Assembly: GCA_028874075.1 (NCBI GenBank)
Contig: JAPPLU010000047.1
Span: 1 to 64,000, forward strand
DNA: 64,000 nt
Source: Chloroflexota bacterium
GTDB lineage: Bacteria; Chloroflexota; Dehalococcoidia; Lucifugimonadales; UBA3495
Reading direction: 5' to 3'
Positions 16,890 to 25,390 of this stretch are shown here, in pieces. Numbering within the stretch: the first letter of the stretch is position 1; each line of letters starts with the position of its first letter. The translations under genes and the position numbers were made by a program. Below the pieces are notes generated by a model that was not told where the DNA came from, did not search any database, and was given only the letters and a program-made list of their open reading frames with translations.

Positions 16890-17375
16890 ATGAACTTTTA
16901 CGGAGCAACGGAATCTCAGAATAGGAACGGGGCCAGTGGCTTGCCGGCGCGGCCGGTGAGTTACGATGAAATCTGCCAGGGCCTGGAATCTCTGTGCGAA
17001 CTGATCGCCTCCTCGCCGGATGGCTGGCGGCCCGACGCGATAGTGGCAGTGGCGCGTGGGGGACTAGTGCCCGCCACTCATGTGTGTCATTACTTTGACC
17101 GTCCGATTTATTTCATCTACAACGATGTACTGTTGGATACGCTGGACGGTCACCAACGAATTCTCATAGTTGACGAGATCAACGATACCGGCAGCGCCTT
17201 CCAGCGTATCCAGAGTCAGATTTTCAGCCAGCCGCCCAATGATGGCATGGATGTCAGATATGCCGTACTCTACACCCGGCATACAACCAGCTTTGCTGCA
17301 GACTATTTTCTGGAATTTGAACCCTTTTTCCTGAGGGACGCCACCTGGCAGAATTTCCCCTGGGAAAGGCCATAA
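16890..17375 (+). CDS. phosphoribosyltransferase-domain protein
   Basis: 161 residues. The PRPP-binding loop ILIVDEINDTGSAF (91-104) departs from the usual VDDxxDTG by having Glu-Ile-Asn before Asp-Thr-Gly. AVARGGLVPA near residue 55 is the PPi-binding loop. Size and layout suggest a purine-type (hypoxanthine/xanthine or Gpt-like) phosphoribosyltransferase acting in nucleobase salvage, but the hood region does not fix the base. It is 11 bases after lgt, probably co-transcribed, and converges with recJ. Confidence 0.8.
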   Translation: MNFYGATESQNRNGASGLPARPVSYDEICQGLESLCELIASSPDGWRPDAIVAVARGGLVPATHVCHYFDRPIYFIYNDVLLDTLDGHQRILIVDEINDTGSAFQRIQSQIFSQPPNDGMDVRYAVLYTRHTTSFAADYFLEFEPFFLRDATWQNFPWERP

Positions 17376-17409
17376 GTTCTTACCCTGCGGGGCTGTGCCC
17401 CAGTAGTCT

Positions 17410-19089
17410 TTAGCCCGTACCGCCGCCGGGCTGGAAATCCTCCACCATCAAGCTCACCTGTCGTCTTCCCTGCCAGGTATCTTCGCTTAATGTGAAAACC
17501 AGGTCTACGAAAGCGGTCTGCTCTGCCCATTCCTTGGCGCGATTGAAGATCAGGGCGGGAAACTGCTGGCTGCCTTCGCTGACCATTAGTTTCAGGTGCT
17601 GCTCAGCATTGCCAATTGGCCACTGATTCACCGGCCTCAGATTGCGGGAGAGAAACAGAGGGCGAGGGTTGCCAACCCCGAAGGGTTCTAATTCCGCCAT
17701 CGCTTTCAGGAAGTGGGATGTTAAATCGGACAGGGAGACCTCGGCGTCGATTTCAAGCAGGGTTTCCATCTCCTGCTGCCCGAGAGCGTCCTGGGCCAAC
17801 GCCGCCAGCCTGTTCCTCAATTCCCCGAGATTTTTTGAATGTATTGTGAAACCTGCTGCCTGGGCGTGTCCGCCGTGCCGCTCTAACAAGTCGGCACAGG
17901 CGTCGAATGCTTGGACGAGGTTAAATTGGGGAATGCTGCGCCCGCTTGCCAGCAGAGTATCGCCATCCAGCTGGGCCAGGGCAACGGCCGGCCGCATGTA
18001 TTTCCTGGCAAGCTGCCCAGCAACTAGCCCCGCGATGCCTGGAGTTATAGCCGGGTCTTCAACTAGAATGAAGGGCGGAATCTCAGTCAAGCTCTCTACC
18101 CTGGAGCGGGCAGAATCGAAGGCGCGGCGGGTCAACTGTTGGCGGTCACGGTTTTGTTCTTCCAGCTTGGCCGCCAGAGTCTCGGCCTCGTCGGGGTTCT
18201 CGGTTGTAAGCAGACGAAGACTGTCCATGGCGTGGCCCATCCTACCTGCAGCGTTTAGCCGGGGTGCAATCTGAAAGGCCACGATTTCCGCGGTTATAGG
18301 TTTTTCTTCCAGCCTGGCCAGCCGGAACAGCGCCTTCAGGCCCGGACGCCGGGTTTGAGACAGCTGGGCCAGTCCTTCCTTCACCAGGTACCGGTTCTCG
18401 TCCAGCAAAGGGACCATGTCGGCGATGGTCCCCAAGGTGACCATTTCCAGCAGATGGCGGGGCATCGGTCGTCCCATCAGCTGGTATAAACCCTGAACCA
18501 GCTTGTATGCCAGACCTGCGCCGCACAGGTGAGGGAAGGGGTATTCGCTGCCGGGCATTGCGGGGTTGATATTTGCGGCCGCCCTGGGCAGCACGGCCGG
18601 AGGAACATGATGGTCAGTGATTATGACGTCGATACCTAGAGAGCCAGCCAGTTCTACTTCCCGTATTGAAGAAACACCGCAGTCCACGGTTAGGATGAGC
18701 TCCACGCCGTTGTCGGACAGAAAGTGGACTGCCTCATCGGACAGGCCGTGACCTTCGGCAACCCGGTGGGGAAGGTACGGTATAGCTTCAATGCCAAAGT
18801 CAGCCAGCCCTTCAACCATAATGGCGGTTCCAGATATGCCGTCCACGTCGAAATCGCCCACCACTCCTACCCTGGTCGCTTGCCTTAGGCGGCACAGGGC
18901 GTCCTCCATGCCGGATAGGCGCATGGGGCAGTAGGGCAATCGTTGCGGGGGATTAAGGAATAGGCGCAGCTGTTGCTCAGTATCAATGCCACGGGCAGCA
19001 AGCACCCTATCCAGGGGCGGAGGAACGCCGCCGACTAAACCAAGATCGCTATCTCTTTCTGTTACTTCCTTCAGCTTCCATTTTGTCAT
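17410..19089 (-). CDS. recJ: single-stranded-DNA-specific exonuclease RecJ
   Basis: 559 residues from ATG 19089. An ATG 21 codons upstream is open but has no ribosome-binding site and adds a non-conserved tail. RecJ is a 5'-3' ssDNA exonuclease in recombination and repair. DHH-family motifs are visible: GDFDVDGISGTA (motif I), TVDCG, and ITDHHVPP (motif III, the DHH). GGHAQAAGF in the DHHA1 domain is followed by the C-terminal OB-fold region with GVGNPRPLF. It is the distal gene of a minus-strand stretch behind fabF and a membrane protein gene, after a 190-base gap. Confidence 0.93.
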   Translation of the reverse strand: MTKWKLKEVTERDSDLGLVGGVPPPLDRVLAARGIDTEQQLRLFLNPPQRLPYCPMRLSGMEDALCRLRQATRVGVVGDFDVDGISGTAIMVEGLADFGIEAIPYLPHRVAEGHGLSDEAVHFLSDNGVELILTVDCGVSSIREVELAGSLGIDVIITDHHVPPAVLPRAAANINPAMPGSEYPFPHLCGAGLAYKLVQGLYQLMGRPMPRHLLEMVTLGTIADMVPLLDENRYLVKEGLAQLSQTRRPGLKALFRLARLEEKPITAEIVAFQIAPRLNAAGRMGHAMDSLRLLTTENPDEAETLAAKLEEQNRDRQQLTRRAFDSARSRVESLTEIPPFILVEDPAITPGIAGLVAGQLARKYMRPAVALAQLDGDTLLASGRSIPQFNLVQAFDACADLLERHGGHAQAAGFTIHSKNLGELRNRLAALAQDALGQQEMETLLEIDAEVSLSDLTSHFLKAMAELEPFGVGNPRPLFLSRNLRPVNQWPIGNAEQHLKLMVSEGSQQFPALIFNRAKEWAEQTAFVDLVFTLSEDTWQGRRQVSLMVEDFQPGGGTG

Positions 19090-19280
19090 TGCGTTATCAG
19101 TTATTCCACCTTTAACTGGACCAGCTCCGTGCCGGTCAAGCTCTTGGGGCATTTGCGAAGGTAATTAAATCGATATTGTGGAGATTGCCAGTGCCAGGGA
19201 AGACCGTATCAACCCACAAGAGACCAGAGACAGGCTAACTCATGCGGCATTGAGACCGCTACCGGCAACTGTCAGTGGCA

Positions 19281-19826
19281 TTAGCTGGAGGTAGTTGATG
19301 GGGGCTGGCTTGGTGGATCGTTGTTCCTGCGGGCTTCCCGGCGCCGGCGGCGCAACTCCTGCCGGGCCAGGTTGGCGGAGGTAATCCGGTCCACGAAGTT
19401 GCTGATGAAAATATAGCGGAAATCGTAGCCCCATGCCGTATCCCATGCGCCCCAAAGGGTGTATAGGAAGAGGAGGAAGGCCAAAACAAAGGCCACCAAA
19501 GTTACCTGGGATGGCACCGCTCCTGCTTCCACGCCGGCGCCGGTGAAGTAAGCCACGAAAACCAGGACAACGAGCACCAAGTGTACGATGGTGGCCTGCA
19601 TACCCTGAAACGCGCCCCATTCCGACTGCTGGTTCCGGAAGGCGCGGGAAATAATGTAGGCGATGATGGGGCTGGGCAACAAAGCGAACCCTACGTTTCC
19701 CAAGAGAGGAAACATGGGTACCCCGAACAGCAACGGGGCGGCGTGGGCAACTGCTCCCCCGACCCTTTCCATCCTGGTGAATACGGGTCGGTCTTCCACT
19801 TCGTCAGGTTGAGGACGGCGGAACAT
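19281..19826 (-). CDS. DUF4870/Tic20-like membrane protein
   Basis: 181 residues with about four hydrophobic helices: AHAAPLLFGVPMFPLLGN, SPIIAYII, a central VHLVLVVLVFVAYFT segment and VAFVLAFLLFLYTLWGAW. The opening AHAAPLL... followed by SPIIAYIISRAFRNQQSEWGAFQGMQA fits the DUF4870 plan, in which a hydrophobic hairpin is followed by an amphipathic segment. The C-terminus is strongly basic (RRRRREARRNN) and then Ser/Pro rich. It starts 15 bases after the fabF stop, so it is probably in the same transcript. Function unknown. Confidence 0.6.
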   Translation of the reverse strand: MFRRPQPDEVEDRPVFTRMERVGGAVAHAAPLLFGVPMFPLLGNVGFALLPSPIIAYIISRAFRNQQSEWGAFQGMQATIVHLVLVVLVFVAYFTGAGVEAGAVPSQVTLVAFVLAFLLFLYTLWGAWDTAWGYDFRYIFISNFVDRITSANLARQELRRRRREARRNNDPPSQPPSTTSS

Positions 19827-19841
19827 GGAACTTATGCCCTG

Positions 19842-21098
19842 TTAACCGCCCCAGGATGGGTCGGTGAAGACTAGGACAGAATTGTGCCCTCCAAAGCCGA
19901 AGGAGTTACTCATGGCTACGTTTACTCTTGCTTCTCGGGCTGTCAACGGCGTATAGTCCAGATCGCATTCAGGGTCCGGGTCCACCAGATTTATGGTGGG
20001 AGGAATGGCGTCATCCTGAATGGCCTTTACACACAGTGCAGCTTCCAGGGCACCGCCGGCGCCCAACAAGTGACCGGTCATGGACTTGGTGGAGCTGATG
20101 GGAACGCGGTGGGCTTCCTCTCCCATGGCAAGCTTGATGGCCTTGGTCTCCTGCCAGTCGTTAAGTGGCGTGGAAGTACCGTGGGCGTTGAGGTAGTCGA
20201 CTTCAGAAACATCCACATTTGCGGCTTTCAGGGCCAGGCCAATGGCATTGGCGGCGCTCCGGCCGGTGGGATTTGGCTCGGTGAGGTGGTGGGCGTCGGA
20301 GGTGGCGCCGTAGCCCCGCAGTTCTGCCAGGGGTGTTATACCCCTCTGCGCCAAGTGTTCCCCGCTTTCCAGTACCAGAACGGCGGAGCCCTCGCCCATC
20401 ACAAAACCGTCCCGATCGCGGTTGAAGGGCCTGCTGGCCCGGGAAGGGTCTTCATTGAAGCGGGAGAGTGCCCTGAGGGAATTGAACCCGGCCACGGCTA
20501 TGGGAACTATGGGGGCTTCACTGCCGCCGGCCAAAACAACGTCCGCCTGGCCTCGCCGGATCATCTCCCATCCCTGGCCCAAGGCGTCTGCGCCGCTGGA
20601 GCAGGATGATACCACGCAGTAGTTGGCGCCCATGGACCCGGTGACCATAGAAACCTGGGCTGAAGCCATGTCTCCCAGCATCATGGGGATCAGGAAAGGT
20701 GTAACCCGTCGCGGGCCCCGATCGCGGAGCACATCGTACTGTTGGGAAAGGGTGAGAATTCCGCCAATGCCGCTGCCGATAATTGCGCCAACCCGGAAGG
20801 GGTCTTCGCTGGCCAGGTCTATTCCGGCGTGGCGGCAGGCTTCCTGGGCGGCCACGGCTGCGAACTGCGCAAACCGGTCCATACGGCGGCTTTCCTTGCG
20901 TTCCAGGTAGGCTTCGGGATCGAAGCCTCTTACTTCGGCGGCGAAGGTGGTGTCGAAACCGTTCGTGTCAAAGGCAGAGATAAAATCTATACCTGACTTG
21001 CCAGCTACGATAGCTTTCCATGTGGACTGAACGTCAAGACCCAAAGGACTTATAACTCCCAAACCGGTTACAAAAACCCTTTGCGCAGATTCGCTCAT
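19842..21098 (-). CDS. fabF: beta-ketoacyl-ACP synthase II
   Basis: 418 residues, standard for FabF, which condenses malonyl-ACP with acyl-ACP during fatty acid elongation. The catalytic triad is Cys166 in VVSSCSSGA, His in [11 protein letters not shown] and His in KSMTGHLLGAGG; FGFGGHN closes the fold. The Cys context SSCSSG is unlike the usual TACATG. A second KAS II gene lies at 26.9-28.1 kb. No acpP, fabD or fabG is adjacent to either. Confidence 0.92.
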   Translation of the reverse strand: MSESAQRVFVTGLGVISPLGLDVQSTWKAIVAGKSGIDFISAFDTNGFDTTFAAEVRGFDPEAYLERKESRRMDRFAQFAAVAAQEACRHAGIDLASEDPFRVGAIIGSGIGGILTLSQQYDVLRDRGPRRVTPFLIPMMLGDMASAQVSMVTGSMGANYCVVSSCSSGADALGQGWEMIRRGQADVVLAGGSEAPIVPIAVAGFNSLRALSRFNEDPSRASRPFNRDRDGFVMGEGSAVLVLESGEHLAQRGITPLAELRGYGATSDAHHLTEPNPTGRSAANAIGLALKAANVDVSEVDYLNAHGTSTPLNDWQETKAIKLAMGEEAHRVPISSTKSMTGHLLGAGGALEAALCVKAIQDDAIPPTINLVDPDPECDLDYTPLTAREARVNVAMSNSFGFGGHNSVLVFTDPSWGG

Positions 21099-21135
21099 CT
21101 TGTCCTTTGCCTTGAAACTGGCCTGTGTGCCGAGC

Positions 21136-21164
21136 TATTTAACTGTCCTTGAGAATTTCCGCAA
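21136..21164 (-). promoter_or_regulatory. candidate fabF promoter
   Basis: The minus strand has TTGCGG at 21164-21159, a 17-bp spacer and TAAATA at 21141-21136. This would place the transcript start about 30 bases before the fabF ATG. Confidence 0.4.
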
Positions 21165-21230
21165 GGCGAGTCTAATGTGGGCCCAAAGGAAATCGGTCAA
21201 GGCAGGGCGGGCTTACTCCATACAACAACC

Positions 21231-21273
21231 GACAGGCCTGGAACCAGCTTCTGGCTGGGTTCGCAAGCCTGTC
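21231..21273 (-). terminator. stem-loop downstream of the radical SAM gene
   Basis: GACAGGC (21231-21237) pairs with GCCTGTC (21267-21273), with an inner CCAG/CTGG hairpin. It lies 35 bases past the stop codon. The minus-strand sequence after it (GGTTGTTGTATGG) is only mildly T-rich. Confidence 0.35.
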
Positions 21274-21307
21274 TCGATCTTTCAGAAGAGCCCTGGCGCT
21301 CCTGCCA

Positions 21308-23116
21308 CTATTCCTTAACTGGGCGGCGCCGGGCGGAAGAATCCACTACCACACGGTTAACCACGTCGTAAATCTCGGTGATCTTGGCGGATACGTTGTC
21401 CGCCAGATCTTTGCTGCCCACGCTCACGGGATCCGACATGCTCCTGAGGGAGTCCGTCAACTCGTTGACCTTCAAATTAATGCTGTCGATCAGTTCGCGC
21501 TGGGCGTTGGCCAAGGGTTGAGACATGCTGCGCAGAGTTTCGGCCAGTTCGTCCACGCGCTGGGATATGTTCTGGCCAAACTCTTTGCCAGCCACGGACA
21601 CCGGATCGGCGAGACTCTGCAGGTTGTGGGAGGCCTCGGCAATGCGGCTGCTGATGGAGTCGCCCAATTCGTTGCCTGAAGTCGCAACCCGTAGCTTGTA
21701 TGACCGCAGGATGCGGAAGATGCGACCGTACAGGTTATCGATCGAGACCAACTTGTCGGAGTACTGATCAAAGAGTTCCCTGCTTTCCTGCATGGTCCAC
21801 CGCTTGTCGTAGTGGACGAACTGTCGGCCCGTGTAAAGGTGATAAGGTCGGATCTCTCCTTCTTTGAGAAGTTCGCCGTATTCGTTAAGAGGCTTGAGCT
21901 CCGTCCAGTTGGAGGTGGCTGGCAGGGGCGTCAACAGGTTGGCAGTCTGGTACCTGCTATGCTGAGTGACCCAGTCCGCCAGGTTCATGATGTCCTCTTC
22001 GCTGTCGAAGGGGAGGCCGATAATGGTCATTGCAACGACGGAGAACTCCATGGCATTCAGCGTGCGCAGGTCCTGTTCCATTTGTCCCGGTTCCTGGCGT
22101 TTGTTGACCGCCAGCAGATTCTCGGCGTTGTTGGATTCAACTCCCAAGTACAGCATTTTGATATTGGCTTCAGCCATGGCAGTCGCCAACTCTGGGTCCT
22201 GACCTATTTCCGCCCGGGCCTGGCAGATCATGTACATGTTGTCAGTGTGGCCCTTCCAGTTCTTGAGGCGCTCCAACCGCTCATTGCGGAACTTGACGGC
22301 TCTCAGGGGCGGGGTGTGCAAGTCGTCGGAAATGAAGACATTGAACCTGCCATTGCGGGAAGTGTGCAGCAGGCCCTCGGATGCCAGTTCCTGCAACTGG
22401 TGGAGACGTTTGATTTCCGTTTCCCGGGGGATCATCCGGTACCCCAGGAACTGCTGAATTACCTGGCAATATGTGCAGTTCTCGGTGCAGCCCCGTACCG
22501 TTTCCAATACCCCACCGGGCATGGGATGGTCTGGGGATAGGTCTTTGATGGACCGGTAGTCGGGCAGTTCTGCAAAGGCGGGATTCACCAGGCCCTGCCG
22601 GCGAGTCTGAATGACCTGACCGTCCTTGCGGTAGCTGATGCCAGGTACTTTTTCCAGGTAGGCTTCCCGATTTCCCACGGGATGGGTCAGCATCAAGTCG
22701 CAGAGGGGGGCAATAATGTCCTCGCCCTCTCTTTGGACGATTACGTCGAAGTTACCCAGGGCAAAGGCTTCCTCGGGCAGCGGGCTCATTTGGGGCCCGC
22801 CGCCGATGGTAATCAGGTCGGGATGGTACATCTTTGCCAACCGTGCAAGCTGGTATGCGCGCGGGGCTTCGTTGATAAGGGCGGTCACCAGCAGGACGTC
22901 CACATCTTCCAGATCCTTTTCAGGATCCATTAATCCGCTGCGGTCCTCGAACCAGATTTCCCGTTCATAAAGGAAGGGGCCATCTTCCCACTGGCCCAAG
23001 GCGGTAGAAAGGAACAGCATGCCCTGCCTGGGGATTGCCATATATTCAAAGTTGCCGCCGGCCGAAGCCGGCTGGACCATTACTACCCGCTTGATCCTGG
23101 ACGCTGTCGTAGCCAT
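21308..23116 (-). CDS. B12-binding-domain radical SAM protein with C-terminal 29-residue repeats
   Basis: 602 residues. Residues 1-150 resemble the cobalamin-binding Rossmann domain of class B radical SAM enzymes (ITIGGGPQMSPLPEE, IVQREGED). The radical SAM cluster motif is CTENCTYC near residue 210. The following TIM-barrel region has YLGVESNN and GLPFDSEEDI. After about residue 480 comes a tail of three consecutive repeats of exactly 29 residues (483-511, 512-540, 541-569) and a partial fourth from 570. Each runs roughly E-L-x-D-S-I-S-x-R-V-x-E-L-x-x-x-L-R-S-M-S-x-P-V and is predicted amphipathic helix. Reaction unknown; relatives act on hopanoids, bacteriochlorophyll precursors and lipids. 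No tail of this kind is familiar to me. Confidence 0.8.
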   Translation of the reverse strand: MATTASRIKRVVMVQPASAGGNFEYMAIPRQGMLFLSTALGQWEDGPFLYEREIWFEDRSGLMDPEKDLEDVDVLLVTALINEAPRAYQLARLAKMYHPDLITIGGGPQMSPLPEEAFALGNFDVIVQREGEDIIAPLCDLMLTHPVGNREAYLEKVPGISYRKDGQVIQTRRQGLVNPAFAELPDYRSIKDLSPDHPMPGGVLETVRGCTENCTYCQVIQQFLGYRMIPRETEIKRLHQLQELASEGLLHTSRNGRFNVFISDDLHTPPLRAVKFRNERLERLKNWKGHTDNMYMICQARAEIGQDPELATAMAEANIKMLYLGVESNNAENLLAVNKRQEPGQMEQDLRTLNAMEFSVVAMTIIGLPFDSEEDIMNLADWVTQHSRYQTANLLTPLPATSNWTELKPLNEYGELLKEGEIRPYHLYTGRQFVHYDKRWTMQESRELFDQYSDKLVSIDNLYGRIFRILRSYKLRVATSGNELGDSISSRIAEASHNLQSLADPVSVAGKEFGQNISQRVDELAETLRSMSQPLANAQRELIDSINLKVNELTDSLRSMSDPVSVGSKDLADNVSAKITEIYDVVNRVVVDSSARRRPVKE

Positions 23117-23177
23117 TTCCTCACCTTTAATGTGCTTGGGCAGCAGGGGTTCGCGATATATTATTCAGATACAAGAT

Positions 23178-23204
23178 ATTATCGTATTTCCACGTTTTGT
23201 TCAA
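23178..23204 (-). promoter_or_regulatory. promoter for the B12 radical SAM gene
   Basis: The minus strand has TTGAAC at 23204-23199 and GATAAT at 23183-23178, with TAATAT at the 17-bp position two bases later. The gene starts about 62 bases downstream. Confidence 0.5.
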
Positions 23205-23293
23205 TGATGTTGGGCGGCGAGATAGCGTACCGGCCTTCAGGAATTCGGTCTGACTTCTTGACGAGATTTTGCGATTCCAAATTTTAGTGCCGG

Positions 23294-24232
23294 CTAGGTA
23301 AACTTGGGCAGTATTTCAGAAGCTATTGCCTCAATGTGACGCATTCTGTCTTCCCTGGGGCATGCAACGCTGAAGACTATGTGCCTGGCTCCGGCTTCAA
23401 TGTATTCCTCCAGTCGGCGGGCGCACATTTCTGGCGTGCCCAGTAAGCAATAATTGCGGACAATGTTAAGAAAGTCCCCGCCATATAGATACCTGCCGCC
23501 AAGAGCCTCTGCGGCGGCCTCCGCAGCCTCTTGCTCCGTGGGATAGATGGAAATGTACGGAAAATACGCCCATTGGAACATGGAAAGGTCCCGGTCTTCC
23601 TCTTCGGCCATGGCCGTGATTTTCGCCAGGCTGTCCCGGTATCGCTCTGGGCTGTAGAAATAGGGAAACCAGCCATCGCCAAACCGTACCGCCCGGCGCA
23701 TCGCAGCATCCCGTCGGCCGGCCACCCAGATGGGAGGGTGCGGCTCCTGGGTGGGCGGAGGATTTAACGAGCAATTCTCGAAAGAGAAATGGCGGCCTTT
23801 GAAAGAGACCTCTTCACCCGACCACAAACTTCTGAGAGCGTCAAGGCACTCATCGGTGCGGCGGCCCCTTTGCCGCACGTTCAGGCCGGCAGCCTCGAAC
23901 TCCATGGGAAACTCGCCGCCAATGCCCACGCCCAGGGTAAGCCTGCCGCCGGAAGCTATATCCAGAGAGGCCGTCATTCGGGCCAGCACCAGGGGTTGGT
24001 AGAAGGGGGCCAGCAGAACGGATGAAAGCAGCCGAATTTTCTCAGTAGCGCCGGCGGCAACGCCAAGGAGAGGCAAAGAAGCATGGGTGGGCCCTGGGGG
24101 GCTTCCCCGCATAAAGTGCTCACCCACGGAGATGTACTCGAATCCGAGGCTCTCCAACCAGGCTGCCTCTGCAGCAATTTCAGGGGCGCCCAGCACTGCG
24201 CTGGCGCCAAAGTGAAGTCGGGGATGTGTCAT
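23294..24232 (-). CDS. LLM-class (luciferase-like) flavin oxidoreductase
   Basis: 312 residues from ATG 24232, which has a GGTGGAG site directly upstream; the longer frame starting 24 codons earlier includes this site. It is a TIM-barrel luciferase-like protein: SVGEHF early, then TASLDIASGGRLTLGVGIGGEF, the hallmark of F420-dependent LLM oxidoreductases. PPIWVAGRRDAAMRRAVRFGDGWFP follows in mid-sequence. Cofactor may be F420 or FMN; the substrate cannot be read. The next gene upstream is divergent, so this gene is its own unit. Confidence 0.8.
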   Translation of the reverse strand: MTHPRLHFGASAVLGAPEIAAEAAWLESLGFEYISVGEHFMRGSPPGPTHASLPLLGVAAGATEKIRLLSSVLLAPFYQPLVLARMTASLDIASGGRLTLGVGIGGEFPMEFEAAGLNVRQRGRRTDECLDALRSLWSGEEVSFKGRHFSFENCSLNPPPTQEPHPPIWVAGRRDAAMRRAVRFGDGWFPYFYSPERYRDSLAKITAMAEEEDRDLSMFQWAYFPYISIYPTEQEAAEAAAEALGGRYLYGGDFLNIVRNYCLLGTPEMCARRLEEYIEAGARHIVFSVACPREDRMRHIEAIASEILPKFT

Positions 24233-24434
24233 AATCTCCACCCTTTGGAGTGGCCTCCACCGCGGGAACCGTTCGAGCGGTTTCGGTCGTTTGGGGCGTG
24301 CCATCTATTGTCGGTTTCAGCGGAGGGAGTTGGGCGGCACGCCGGAGTTTATATTACAATAATAGAAGAGAGAACGGCGTTCCTGCGCACTAGGGCAGGG
24401 TCACATTGAATGAATTGCCTTTTTGGAGCAGGTC

Positions 24435-25388
24435 ATGACGGTGTTGGTGACTGGGTCAACGGGTTTCCTGGGCCGACGGTTAGTTCACAAACTGATTGAG
24501 CACAATTACCAGGTGCGCTGTTTAGTGCGTACTCCCGGTCGCGAGCGGATTTTCGAAAGGGGCTCGGTGGATGTCTACTATGGGGATCTCGACAATGCCG
24601 ATGCCCTTGCCAGCGCCTGCCAGGGCGTGGAACAGGTTATTCACCTGGTGGCGGTGATTCGGGAGAGTGGAAGCGCTACCTACGACGCCATTAATCATTT
24701 GGGCGTTGAGCAGGTGCTCGAAGCGGCGAAGGGCGCCGGAAGTGTAAGCCAGTTTGTCCACATCAGCGCGGTGGGCGCAGTAAACGATCCCAGCCTGCCC
24801 TATCTTAGAAGCAAATGGCAGGGGGAGCAGGCCGTAATCAACAGCGGACTGACCTACATCACAATCAGACCATCGCTTATCTTTGGGGAAGGGGATGAGT
24901 TTATAAACTCGCTGGCGGCGGCGGTGCGATTGTTTCCGGTGGTCCCCGTCATCGCCGGGGGTCGCAACCGGTTGCAGCCAATCTGGGTAGATGACCTGGC
25001 CCAATGCATAGCTCTTTCACTCAGTCGCCACGACCTCCACGGCCACACACTGGAGTTGGGAGGCCCGGATCAGCTCAGTTACAACCAGATTGTCGACATC
25101 ATTTCCCGTACCATGAATCGGCGGCGCCTCAAAGTGCATGTGCCAATCTGGATTATGAAAATCAACGTGGCAATGATGGAGTTCTTCATGTCGCGGCCGC
25201 CAATAAATGCCGAAATGCTAAAAATGCTGCGGGTAAGAAATGTGGCGGAACTGGGCATGGTGGAGCAGACTTTCGGGTTCAGGCCCAGACCAATGGAGGG
25301 CAACATAGACTTTGTCAATGAGGTAACCCTCAGGGACGCCATGAAGATCAATATGGGGGTAGTGCCCACCCACATCAGGGATCATTAA
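24435..25388 (+). CDS. NAD(P)-dependent epimerase/dehydratase-family (NDUFA9-like) protein
   Basis: 317 residues from ATG 24435, with GGAG eight bases upstream. An atypical short-chain dehydrogenase: GSTGFLGRRL is the Rossmann loop, and the catalytic Tyr-x-x-x-Lys appears as YLRSKWQGEQ near residue 125. IRPSLIFGEGD and GGPDQLSYNQIVDII are typical of the complex I NDUFA9-like/YbjT group rather than sugar epimerases. Possible roles are quinone-linked or lipid-related reductase or a chaperone-like role; none is demonstrable here. It sits two bases before folC. Confidence 0.75.
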   Translation: MTVLVTGSTGFLGRRLVHKLIEHNYQVRCLVRTPGRERIFERGSVDVYYGDLDNADALASACQGVEQVIHLVAVIRESGSATYDAINHLGVEQVLEAAKGAGSVSQFVHISAVGAVNDPSLPYLRSKWQGEQAVINSGLTYITIRPSLIFGEGDEFINSLAAAVRLFPVVPVIAGGRNRLQPIWVDDLAQCIALSLSRHDLHGHTLELGGPDQLSYNQIVDIISRTMNRRRLKVHVPIWIMKINVAMMEFFMSRPPINAEMLKMLRVRNVAELGMVEQTFGFRPRPMEGNIDFVNEVTLRDAMKINMGVVPTHIRDH

Positions 25389-25390
25389 CC

